Below are positions 1-7,584 of a DNA stretch of 32,772 nucleotides, piece by piece. The DNA is from Prevotella sp. Lineage in GTDB: Bacteria > Bacteroidota > Bacteroidia > Bacteroidales > Bacteroidaceae. Under the pieces are notes generated by a model. The model worked only from the letters and a program-made list of their open reading frames with translations. It did no database searches and was not told where the DNA came from. Where the stretch lies: assembly GCA_017395215.1 (NCBI GenBank), contig JAFPVW010000055.1, positions 1 to 32,772 on the forward strand. Reading direction: 5' to 3'. Both the position numbers and the translations under genes were made by a program. Numbering within the stretch: position 1 is the first letter of the stretch; each line of letters opens with the position of its first letter.

Positions 1-108
1 AGACCACAGGATTACGAAAGTACGGACATGCTTTTCTATACCACCAACAGGGCGTTGGCTGACATAGGAAAAGGACTGAATATTCAATATCTTAAACATG
101 CCGCTTAA
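1..108 (+). CDS. C-terminal fragment of an unrecognised protein
   Basis: Frame 1 is open from the first base of the window and ends at TAA 106-108, giving 35 residues that finish LNIQYLKHAA. The fragment looks protein-like (mixed polar and hydrophobic residues, no low complexity), but it is too short to place in a family. The next 50 bases are AT-rich and lead into a promoter, so this gene appears to end here and not continue into the adhesin operon. It could also be a chance open frame. No function is proposed. Confidence 0.4.
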   Translation, partial: RPQDYESTDMLFYTTNRALADIGKGLNIQYLKHAA

Positions 109-161
109 TTTTGATTACATACTTAGCAAATTCATATTATACAAAAATATTCTCCGAATCG

Positions 162-193
162 TTTGGCGGTTCGGATTTCTTTTTGTATCTTTG
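162..193 (+). promoter_or_regulatory. Bacteroidetes-type promoter upstream of the adhesin
   Basis: TTTG at 162-165 and TATCTTTG at 186-193, separated by 20 bases, match the -33/-7 pattern of the Bacteroidetes primary sigma factor. Transcription would begin near base 200, giving a leader of about 360 bases before the ATG at 564. Confidence 0.75.
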
Positions 194-199
194 CACCGT

Positions 200-467
200 C
201 GCTTAGTCAGCCCACTCGTGGGCGGCGGGCGAACTTATATATGAGAAAGACGTTTTCGAACGTCTGTCGTTGTGCATAACGAATCTCGCAAATTCCAAGC
301 CACAGCAGACAGATGACAACGAAGCGTCACGTAGTGCGTTTCTATATAGCTAATTATATAGTCCGTACTGGCGTGGGCTGATGAGCGTTGTCTATCCTGT
401 GTGGCGAGGCAATGCGAGAGCCTGTTATGCCAGGATAGGCAGAAGAACAGACACCTACGCCTTTTTT
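200..467 (+). ncRNA. Structured leader RNA or small RNA candidate
   Basis: Between the promoter and the adhesin start the sequence can form several stems. These are 210-214/219-223 (loop CTCG), 248-254/259-265 (7 bp closed by a TTCG tetraloop), 342-348/355-361 (AU-rich), and a nested pair in which 370-377 pairs with 454-461 (8 bp, one G-U) around 390-399/431-440 (10 bp, one G-U). Six T residues follow at 462-467. A stem followed by a U-run resembles an intrinsic terminator, so this may be an attenuating leader or a separate transcript of about 270 nt. It does not match any riboswitch consensus I can recall. The stems are read by eye, not folded by computer. Confidence 0.35.
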
Positions 468-563
468 GTATATCTGAGGGAACTTTAAGCTATGGATTAA
501 CAGCCGACTCTGGGGTGTTTGTAGGCAAAAGGCAGAATATTGCACAAGTAAACTATAAACATT

Positions 564-3500
564 ATGAAGCGAGAGACATTGTTATTAACAGTGCTGATGC
601 TCCTAACGGTGTTAGTGGGTAAGGCAGCAGAAAAAATTGACGGAATCTACTATAATTTGGATTTAGACAATAATACGGCAGAAGTGACAAAAAGCACAAC
701 CCAATATACGGGAAGTATTACGATTCCAGAAAAAGTAGTTTACGACAGAGTTGAGTACAGTGTGAATACTATAGGTGTTGATGCTTTTCGGGGCTGTGTT
801 GATTTATCTTATGTTTACCTTCCAGAAGGTATTACACGCATCTCGTCAACTGCCTTTACAGATTCTGGTATAAAAAGTATATTGATACCAAGTAGTGTTA
901 CCTCAATTGGATTTGCGGCTTTTTCTGGGTGTGATAATCTTGAAACAATCAAAGTTGCTGAAGGGAATCCTGTTTTCGATTCACGCGAGAATTGTAACGC
1001 TATTATTGAAACAGAAACAAACAAGTTAATTAGAGGTGGATTAAATACAATAATACCTCAAAGTGTAACAATTATAGGTAATCGTTCTTTTGAAGGCTGC
1101 CGAAGACTGGTACGCTTTGTGATTCCCTCAAATATAACACATATAGAAGATGTTGCATTTGCTAGTTGTCCCTCACTATCAGAATTAATAATCTCTGATG
1201 GTGTCACATATATTGGCTCTGATGCTTTCTCTTGGTGCACTAGCTTAAAGACGATAACTATACCAAAAAGTGTAAAAACAATTAAAGATGGCGCATTGGG
1301 GGCAAATGAAAATCTGACCGAAATACTTTCGATGATAAATGAACCTATGGCTGTAACTTTGGGTGGAGGATGTTGGGAAGGTATTAATCTCGATGAAATT
1401 ACTCTCTACGTTCCAAAGGGAACAAAAGGGTTATATCAAGCGACGGAAGGTTGGAATGTGTTTAAGAATATTACAGAGGTTTTTAATGTAGACGGAATTC
1501 ATTACACCGTTACGTCACCAGACGAAATGACTGTTGAGGTTACAAGTGGTGGTTCGTATGAGGGTGATGTTGTCATTCCTGAGAAAGTGGAATTTGGTGG
1601 CAATGAGTTTTCAGTGACGAGCATTGGCGAGGAGGCTTTTTGTGGTTGCCGCGGCCTGACGAGCATCGTCATCCCTGAGGGTGTGACCAGTATAGGTGGC
1701 TATGCTTTCAAATTTTGTTCCGGTCTGACGAGTTTTGCTATCCCCGAGAGTGTGACAAGCATTGGCGACGATGCTTTCTCTGAGTGTTCCGGTCTGACGA
1801 GCATCACCATCCCTAAGGGCGTGAATAGAATTGGCGACTATGCTTTCTGGGATTGCTGCGGCCTGACGAGTATTGTCGTCGATGCTGGCAATACTGCATA
1901 TACCTCGGCGAATGGTTCAAACACTATTATCGAGAAAGCATCAAATAAGCTCATCGTTGGATGTAGTATCACGGTTATCCCTGAAGGTGTGACCAACATT
2001 GCCGGCGGAGCTTTCTATAATTGCTCTGGCCTAACGAGCATTACCATCCCTAAGGGCGTGACAAGCATTTGCCACCATGCTTTCGAGGGTTGCTCTGGTC
2101 TGACGAGCATCACCATCCCTGAGAGCGTAACAAATATCGGCGAACAGGCTTTCTACAGATGCTCTGGTCTAACGAGCATCACCATCCATAAGGGGTTGAC
2201 CAACATTGACAACTGGGGTTTCGCTGATTGCTCCGGCCTGACGAGCGTGACCATCCCGAACTCCGTGACGAACATCGGGGACGGTGCGTTCGCGTCTTGT
2301 CACCGATTAAAGTCTGTCATCTTCTTGAATCCTACCCCAGGAAACTTTCCTGAAACCATAGGATTAGACGACGATTGCATTGTTTATGTTCCAAAAGGCA
2401 GCAAGGCAGCCTATGAAGCAGTATTCCCTCAATATATTATTGTAGAAGAAGGTGAAATATTTACTCCCATATTTACTGCCAAAACGGTAGAGGGTGTTGA
2501 TATGACATTCAAGGTCATCAGTGAGAGAGAAAAAACCTGTATGGTGGGCGATGAAAAAGGTGAGCATGTTCACTCTTTCCCAACCGATTACAATGGGGGT
2601 ATTACTATTCCTTCCACGGCAAATGGTTACAAGGTAACGAGAATCGGAAGTTGGGCTTTCAACTGGTGTGGAGGCTTAACCTCAGTCAATATCCCTGAGA
2701 CTGTGACGAGTATTGGCTACCAGGCTTTCATTGGTACAAGCATAAGAGAAATAGATTTACCTAATAGTTTGGAAAGAATTGAAGATTTTGCTTTCCAGTG
2801 TTGTTATAATCTGATCTCCATTTTCATTCCTAAAAATGTAACAAGCATCGGATATGGATCATTTGAGGGATGTCTAAACTCTATGGTAGTTGATAGCGAC
2901 AACCCAGTCTATGATTCCAGAGATAATTGCAACGCAATTATAAAGACTGCTACAAATGAGTTAATAAAAGGCTGTAAAAATACTATTATTCCAAAGACAG
3001 TAACAAAAATTGGAATCCTATGCTTCTCTCATTGCGGAAACGGCTTTACGTCAATTGTAATACCAGAGAGTATTACGAGCATTGATCACAGGGCTTTTTT
3101 GGATAACAGTGACAATCTGACCGAAATACTATCGATGATAAAGGAACCTATGACTGTAACTTTGGGTGGAGGATGTTGGGAAGGTATTAATCTCGATGAA
3201 ATTACTCTCTACGTTCCAAAGGGTACAAAAGAGCTGTATGAGGCGACGGAAGGCTGGAGCGTGTTTAAGAACATCACTGAAGTCTTTGAAGTTGACGGAA
3301 TCAATTACACTGTCACATCACCTGATGAAATGACCGTTGAGGTTACAAGTGGTGGTTCGTATGAGGGTGATGTTGTCATTCCTGAGAAAGTGGAATTTGG
3401 TGGCAATGAGTTTTCTGTGACCAGTATCGGTTGCGGGGCTTTCCAATATTGCACAAACCTTACAAGCATCAGCATCCCTTTCGGCGTGACGAAAATTGAT

Positions 3501-5615
3501 GACGTGGCTTTCCAGGGTTGCTTCTCCCTGACGAGTATCACCATCCCTGAAAGCGTGACTAACATTGGATGCTTTGCTTTCGAATACTGCTTCGACCTGA
3601 CGAATATCATTATCCCAAACTCCGTGGCCAATATTGGTGAAGGTGCTTTCGCACATTGCCCTGGCCCGACAAGCATCAACATACCTGAGGGCTTGACCAG
3701 AATTGGTATCAATGAAATACGCAATCCTTTCTATGGTTGCTCTGGCCTAATGAGCATTGTCGTAGATGAAGGTAATACTGTATATACATCTGCAAATGGC
3801 GCAAATGTTATTATTGAGAAAGAATCAAACTTACTCATTACTGGATGTAAGAACACTATTATCCCTGACGGCGTGACCAGAATTGGTCGCTATGCTTTCG
3901 CAGATTGCCCCGATTTGACGAGCATCACCATCCCTGAGGGTGTGATTAGCATTGATGACAGGGCTTTCTCTGACTGTTCAGGCCTGACGAGCTTCACTAT
4001 CCCCAACTCCGTGACCAGCATCGGGGGGGCTGCGTTTGCGGTCTGTACCGGCCTGACGAGCATCACCATCCCCAACTCCGTGACCAGCATTGGTGGTATT
4101 GCTTTCGAAGACTGTTCCGGCCTGACCGAAGTCCTGTCAATGATAAGGGAACCCTTTGCAATAAACACAGATTGTTGGGATGGAGTTCCTACAGCAGAAA
4201 TTCCCCTCTACGTGCCAAAGGGAACAAAGCAACTATATAAGGCGACAGAAGGCTGGAGCGTGTTTAAGAACATCATAGAGAAAGATGATGCGTTCTTCGT
4301 TGACAACGCTGTGTATATCAATGACACATTGGCCAGACAGGGACGTAAGATGACGCTTTCGCTGAAGATGAAGAACACGGCAGCGATTCGCGGCTTCCAG
4401 TTCGACCTCTACCTGCCGGAAGGCGTGACAGTGGCCAAGAACTCAAAGGGCAAGATTCTGGGGGCGCTGAGTGCTGGCCGCCTGCCTGATGAGGATGAAC
4501 ACACCCTGTCGCTCAGCGAACAGGCTGACGGAGCCATCCGATTCCTCTGTAGTTCCCAGTACGATGAGACGTTTACGGGCAACGACGGCGAGATAGCCAC
4601 GCTGCAAGTGAACATTGCCGATGGTATGGCCGATGGCGACTATCTCGTGCAGCTGAAGAATATGAAACTGACGGAGTCGGACATCGACAAGTATTATGAG
4701 ACAGATCTTCTGAGGAGCTACTTGAACGTCAATTTATACGTCATTGGCGACATCAACAGAGACAAAAAGGTTGACATCAGCGACTATACGGGCGTGGCCA
4801 ACCATATTCACGGCAACACGCCGCAGAACTTCTTTGTCAATGCTGCCGATGTTGACGAAGACGGCATCATTGACGTGAGCGACTATACGGGCATAGCCAA
4901 TATCATCCATACCGGCAATATCTATGGCATCAGCGGCTCACGAGAGATGTCGCGGAGCCCCAAGAAGGAGAATACGGATGTGAGCAGCAACGACAACGTC
5001 ATCTATGTGGAACCGTTCGCCGTTACACCAGGAACGCAGACGACCATTTCCTTCAAGATGAAGAACACGGCCGAGATTCGCGGTTTCCAGTTCGACCTCT
5101 ATCTGCCTGAGGGCGTGACGGTGGTCAAGAGTCCTAAGGGTAGGATACAGGGCGCATTGATCGCAGGCCGACTGCCTGAGGACGACGAGCACGACCTGAC
5201 GTTCAGCGAACAGGCTGACGGAGCCATCCGCTTCCTCTGCAGTTCCCTGTACGACGAGACGTTCACGGGCAACGACGGCGAGATAGCCACGCTGCAGGTA
5301 AACGTAGCCGAGAACATGGCCGACGGAAACTATCCCGTTGTTATGAAACACGTGAAGCTGACAGAGACCGACATCAGCAAGTTCTACCTGACGGAGGAAG
5401 TGGAGACGACGGTGAGCGTCCTCTCAACGGCAGAAGTGCTGAAGGGCGACGTGACCGGCGACGGTAATGTCAACGCCGCCGACGTGACGGCCTTGGTGAA
5501 CTATATTCTCGGCAAGGGCACGCTGGTCAACGAGCCGGCTGCTGATGTTAACGGCGACACGAAGAATGACATCCAGGACGTGACGGCGCTCATCGGGATT
5601 ATCAAGAAAATGTAG
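564..5615 (+). CDS. Secreted BspA-type leucine-rich-repeat protein with two cohesin-like/dockerin-like pairs
   Basis: This 1683-residue surface or secreted protein starts with a signal peptide (basic start, leucine-rich core, likely cleaved near residue 21). Residues about 23-1245 are BspA/LRR_5 repeats of roughly 23 residues, with the pattern GLTSITIPxxVTSIGxxAFxxC. They fall into four blocks, each closed by a segment resembling LYVPKGTKxLYxATEGW. Residues about 1249-1390 form a cohesin-like beta domain (RGFQFDLYLPEGVTV), followed at about 1394-1450 by two dockerin-like calcium loops (GDINRDKKVDISD and ADVDEDGIIDVSD). A second cohesin-like domain lies at about 1477-1620 and a second dockerin at about 1627-1683 (GDVTGDGNVNAAD). 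BspA proteins of oral and gut Bacteroidetes bind host or bacterial surfaces, so adhesion is likely here but inferred. I see no type IX secretion C-terminal domain. The LRR part is visibly more AT-rich than the C-terminal third. The gene stands alone, with its own promoter and terminator. Confidence 0.9.
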   Translation: MKRETLLLTVLMLLTVLVGKAAEKIDGIYYNLDLDNNTAEVTKSTTQYTGSITIPEKVVYDRVEYSVNTIGVDAFRGCVDLSYVYLPEGITRISSTAFTDSGIKSILIPSSVTSIGFAAFSGCDNLETIKVAEGNPVFDSRENCNAIIETETNKLIRGGLNTIIPQSVTIIGNRSFEGCRRLVRFVIPSNITHIEDVAFASCPSLSELIISDGVTYIGSDAFSWCTSLKTITIPKSVKTIKDGALGANENLTEILSMINEPMAVTLGGGCWEGINLDEITLYVPKGTKGLYQATEGWNVFKNITEVFNVDGIHYTVTSPDEMTVEVTSGGSYEGDVVIPEKVEFGGNEFSVTSIGEEAFCGCRGLTSIVIPEGVTSIGGYAFKFCSGLTSFAIPESVTSIGDDAFSECSGLTSITIPKGVNRIGDYAFWDCCGLTSIVVDAGNTAYTSANGSNTIIEKASNKLIVGCSITVIPEGVTNIAGGAFYNCSGLTSITIPKGVTSICHHAFEGCSGLTSITIPESVTNIGEQAFYRCSGLTSITIHKGLTNIDNWGFADCSGLTSVTIPNSVTNIGDGAFASCHRLKSVIFLNPTPGNFPETIGLDDDCIVYVPKGSKAAYEAVFPQYIIVEEGEIFTPIFTAKTVEGVDMTFKVISEREKTCMVGDEKGEHVHSFPTDYNGGITIPSTANGYKVTRIGSWAFNWCGGLTSVNIPETVTSIGYQAFIGTSIREIDLPNSLERIEDFAFQCCYNLISIFIPKNVTSIGYGSFEGCLNSMVVDSDNPVYDSRDNCNAIIKTATNELIKGCKNTIIPKTVTKIGILCFSHCGNGFTSIVIPESITSIDHRAFLDNSDNLTEILSMIKEPMTVTLGGGCWEGINLDEITLYVPKGTKELYEATEGWSVFKNITEVFEVDGINYTVTSPDEMTVEVTSGGSYEGDVVIPEKVEFGGNEFSVTSIGCGAFQYCTNLTSISIPFGVTKIDDVAFQGCFSLTSITIPESVTNIGCFAFEYCFDLTNIIIPNSVANIGEGAFAHCPGPTSINIPEGLTRIGINEIRNPFYGCSGLMSIVVDEGNTVYTSANGANVIIEKESNLLITGCKNTIIPDGVTRIGRYAFADCPDLTSITIPEGVISIDDRAFSDCSGLTSFTIPNSVTSIGGAAFAVCTGLTSITIPNSVTSIGGIAFEDCSGLTEVLSMIREPFAINTDCWDGVPTAEIPLYVPKGTKQLYKATEGWSVFKNIIEKDDAFFVDNAVYINDTLARQGRKMTLSLKMKNTAAIRGFQFDLYLPEGVTVAKNSKGKILGALSAGRLPDEDEHTLSLSEQADGAIRFLCSSQYDETFTGNDGEIATLQVNIADGMADGDYLVQLKNMKLTESDIDKYYETDLLRSYLNVNLYVIGDINRDKKVDISDYTGVANHIHGNTPQNFFVNAADVDEDGIIDVSDYTGIANIIHTGNIYGISGSREMSRSPKKENTDVSSNDNVIYVEPFAVTPGTQTTISFKMKNTAEIRGFQFDLYLPEGVTVVKSPKGRIQGALIAGRLPEDDEHDLTFSEQADGAIRFLCSSLYDETFTGNDGEIATLQVNVAENMADGNYPVVMKHVKLTETDISKFYLTEEVETTVSVLSTAEVLKGDVTGDGNVNAADVTALVNYILGKGTLVNEPAADVNGDTKNDIQDVTALIGIIKKM
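1351..1612 (+). repeat. Intragenic long repeat, copy 1
   Basis: Bases 1351-1420 are identical to 3154-3223 (70 of 70), and 1533-1612 are identical to 3336-3415 (80 of 80). Both pairs have the same offset of 1803 bases, and the sequence between them aligns without gaps. This is a cap segment plus the next block's opener, duplicated in frame (601 codons) inside the adhesin gene. Confidence 0.9.
3154..3415 (+). repeat. Intragenic long repeat, copy 2
   Basis: Second copy of the 1351-1612 segment at an offset of 1803 bases. It contains the two identical blocks 3154-3223 and 3336-3415. The surrounding leucine-rich repeats are much less similar at the DNA level, so this segment is either a recent duplication or is kept uniform by gene conversion. 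Confidence 0.9.
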
Positions 5616-5637
5616 ACTCACATTCATGAGCAAAAAA

Positions 5638-5671
5638 GGCGGCGGGTTACGAGCAAAACCCGCCGCCTTTT
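5638..5671 (+). terminator. Intrinsic terminator after the adhesin gene
   Basis: GGCGGCGGGTT at 5638-5648 pairs perfectly with AACCCGCCGCC at 5657-5667 across an 8-base loop, followed by TTTT at 5668-5671. Six A residues precede the left arm, so the hairpin may also work in the reverse direction. It begins 22 bases after the stop codon. Confidence 0.8.
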
Positions 5672-5740
5672 GCTTGTAACCCGCCGCCTTTTTGGCAAAA
5701 CCCGCCGCCTTTTGCGGAAAACGCGCCGCCTTTTGCCAAA
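5657..5740 (+). repeat. 21-base tandem repeat, four copies
   Basis: Units begin at 5657, 5678, 5699 and 5720 with an exact 21-base period. Each begins AACCCGCCGCCTTTT, except the fourth, which begins AACGCGCCGCC; the last 6 bases of each unit vary. The first unit is the right arm of the adhesin terminator, so the array looks like a repeated terminator arm. Open frames across it give heptapeptide repeats on both strands, but nothing else supports them as genes. Confidence 0.9.
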
Positions 5741-5847
5741 GTGTCGGTTCAGGTGTCGGTTCCCGCCTCCAAAGGTGGGCAGAGAGCACGCTCATGCCGA
5801 TTATTTCGGCCACTTTTGCTATTATAGTTGCCATTCGCACTTTTTAT

Positions 5848-5914
5848 CCTACACTCCCTGCACTTCCTACACCTAAGAAAGTTCAACAAGTGCAGGAAGT
5901 GTCGGGAGTGTAGG
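5848..5914 (+). repeat. Imperfect 25-base inverted repeat
   Basis: Bases 5848-5872 pair with 5890-5914, with a two-base mismatch in the middle and one G-T near the loop; the loop is 17 bases. No T-run follows, so it is not a typical terminator. It may be a dispersed palindromic repeat. The rest of 5741-5966 shows nothing I can name. Confidence 0.75.
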
Positions 5915-5966
5915 GTGTTTCCTGCGATTGACAATACAGTAGGAAAAATAAAAATCCCGATATTGT

Positions 5967-5997
5967 TTTGAGTTTCGGGGAATTTTGTTTATCTTTG
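5967..5997 (+). promoter_or_regulatory. Bacteroidetes-type promoter of the iron-sulfur/glucan cluster
   Basis: TTTG at 5967-5970 and TATCTTTG at 5990-5997 with a 19-base spacer. Transcription would start about 10 bases further on, leaving a leader of roughly 20 bases before the ATG at 6026. The five genes that follow have small gaps or overlaps and no other obvious promoter. Confidence 0.8.
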
Positions 5998-6025
5998 CAC
6001 ACAAAACTATAAAACAAGTTCTTTT

Positions 6026-7516
6026 ATGCTGAGAAAAATCAGAACCGTATTGGCTGCAGTGATGTTTGTGGGCATTACGCTGCTGTTCCTTGACTTTACG
6101 GGAACGCTGCACACGTGGCTGGGCTGGATGGCTAAGATCCAGCTGCTGCCGGCGGTGATGGCGCTGAACGTGGTGGTCATCATCGCGCTGGCCGTGCTGA
6201 CGCTCGTCTTCGGCCGCATCTATTGTTCGGTTATCTGTCCGTTGGGCATCCTTCAGGACGTGTTGGCGCGGCTGCACCGTAAGAAGAACAAGTACGGCTA
6301 TTCGAAGGAGGTGCGCTGGCTGCGCTATCCCGTGCTGGTGGTGTTTGTCGTGGCAGCGGTGGCCGGCGTCGGTTCGCTGTTCCAGCTGCTGGCGCCCTAT
6401 AGTGCCTTCGGGCGCATTGCGACGATGGTGCTGCAGCCGCTGTGGATGCTGGGCAACAACGTGCTGGGCTTCCTGGCCGAGCGGGCCGACAGCTACGCCT
6501 TCTATACCGTCGACGTGTGGATGAAGTCGCTGCCGGTGCTTATCATTGCCTTGGCGACGCTGATAGTGCTGGCTGTGCTGGCGTGGCGCGGCGGCCGAAC
6601 GTATTGCAATACCATCTGTCCGGTGGGAACGGTGCTGTCGTTCCTTGCGCGCTTCTCGTGGCTGAAGATACGGTTCGACGAGGAGAAGTGCCGTAACTGC
6701 TCGATGTGCTCGAAGAACTGCAAGGCAGCGTGCATCGACTATAAGACTCACTCGGTGGACTACTCGCGCTGCGTGGTCTGCGGCAACTGCATCGAGAGCT
6801 GTAAGTTCGGGGCGCTGAAATATGGTCGGGAGGCCTCCCGCTCTTCTTCATCTAACCAGACACCCCCTCCTTCGGAGGGGCTTGGGGAGGCTTCCCGCCG
6901 CTCATTCCTCATTGGTGCAGCCCTTGTTACGACCGCCGCGATGGCCCAGAAGAAGGAGAAACTGATGGACGGCGGACTGGCCGAACTGGAGGACAAGGTG
7001 GCTCCTGAGCGGCAGACGCCGCTGACGCCGCCGGGCTCGCTGTCGTTCGACCACTATGCCAAGCGTTGTACGGGCTGTCAGCTCTGCGTGTCGGAGTGCC
7101 CGAACGGCGTGCTGCGGCCAACGACCGACCTGATGCACCTGATGCTGCCCGAGATGTCGTATGAGCGCGGCTACTGCCGTCCGGAGTGTACGCGCTGCTC
7201 TGAGGTGTGCCCGGCTGGGGCCATCAAACTGGTTGACCAGGCCGAGAAGTCGTCTGTCCAGATTGGCCACGCCGTGTTTATCCAGAAGAACTGCGTGGCC
7301 GTGACCGACGGCGTCGACTGCGGCAACTGCGAACGCCACTGTCCGACGGGCGCCATCGAGCTGGTGGCCCTCCGTGAGGATGACGAGGAGTCGCCGTGGG
7401 TGCCCGCCGTCAACGAGGAGGCCTGCATCGGCTGCGGTGCGTGCGAGTATGTCTGTCCCGCCCGTCCGTTCTCAGCGATTATCGTTGAGGGGCATGAGGT
7501 GCATAGGAAGATATAA
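6026..7516 (+). CDS. Polytopic membrane 4Fe-4S protein, NapH/NapG-like fusion with an internal Tat-like motif
   Basis: This 496-residue protein probably moves electrons between the membrane and periplasm. About five hydrophobic helices lie within residues 6-187. Two CxxxCP motifs of the NapH type occur at C67/C71 and C194/C198. Two ferredoxin motifs follow at C222-C232 and C249-C259. Then comes a Ser-rich linker, residues 279-289 encoded by a palindromic repeat, and a Tat-like motif with twin arginines R291/R292 and a hydrophobic stretch (SRRSFLIGAALVTTAAMA). The C-terminal half carries four more cysteine clusters starting at C348, C384, C423 and C467. The layout resembles NapH joined to a NapG-like periplasmic ferredoxin. 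The physiological partner is unknown, but the next gene also encodes a Tat-type ferredoxin protein, which suggests a shared redox chain. ATG 6026 lies just behind the promoter. Confidence 0.85.
   Translation: MLRKIRTVLAAVMFVGITLLFLDFTGTLHTWLGWMAKIQLLPAVMALNVVVIIALAVLTLVFGRIYCSVICPLGILQDVLARLHRKKNKYGYSKEVRWLRYPVLVVFVVAAVAGVGSLFQLLAPYSAFGRIATMVLQPLWMLGNNVLGFLAERADSYAFYTVDVWMKSLPVLIIALATLIVLAVLAWRGGRTYCNTICPVGTVLSFLARFSWLKIRFDEEKCRNCSMCSKNCKAACIDYKTHSVDYSRCVVCGNCIESCKFGALKYGREASRSSSSNQTPPPSEGLGEASRRSFLIGAALVTTAAMAQKKEKLMDGGLAELEDKVAPERQTPLTPPGSLSFDHYAKRCTGCQLCVSECPNGVLRPTTDLMHLMLPEMSYERGYCRPECTRCSEVCPAGAIKLVDQAEKSSVQIGHAVFIQKNCVAVTDGVDCGNCERHCPTGAIELVALREDDEESPWVPAVNEEACIGCGACEYVCPARPFSAIIVEGHEVHRKI
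6860..6892 (+). repeat. Palindromic repeat inside a coding region, copy A
   Basis: CCCCTCC (6864-6870) and GGAGGGG (6874-6880) form a 7-bp hairpin with loop TTC, followed by CTTGGGGAGGCT. It is translated as TPPPSEGLGEA. It is flanked by related blocks beginning GGGAGGCCTCCCG (6828) and GGGAGGCTTCCCG (6885), which encode EASR on either side and may be a duplicated target. Confidence 0.75.
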
Positions 7517-7517
7517 A

Positions 7518-7551
7518 AGCCCACCCAAGCCCTCCCGAGGGGAGGGATGTT
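7518..7551 (-). repeat. Palindromic repeat, copy B (inverted, intergenic)
   Basis: This 34-base element begins 2 bases after the 6026 gene's stop codon and is the reverse complement of copy C at 7622-7655 in 32 of 34 positions. It contains the hairpin CCCTCCC (7530-7536)/GGGAGGG (7540-7546) with loop GAG. Confidence 0.85.
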
Positions 7552-7584
7552 TAGATACTTACAATACATTCAAATAATAATAGC

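Noticed and set aside
376-386. CTGATGAG in the adhesin leader, resembling a hammerhead ribozyme core
   Set aside because: A stem follows it and GAAG comes after that stem, but there is no room for the third stem before the closing helix, so the hammerhead fold does not form.
401-622. Open frames of 60-75 codons over the adhesin leader on both strands
   Set aside because: No coding character; they overlap the promoter-leader hairpins or run into the true gene in another frame.
5424-5934. Open frames on both strands across the 21-base repeat
   Set aside because: The heptapeptide repeats are a by-product of a 21-base period (a multiple of three); no promoter or start context supports translation.
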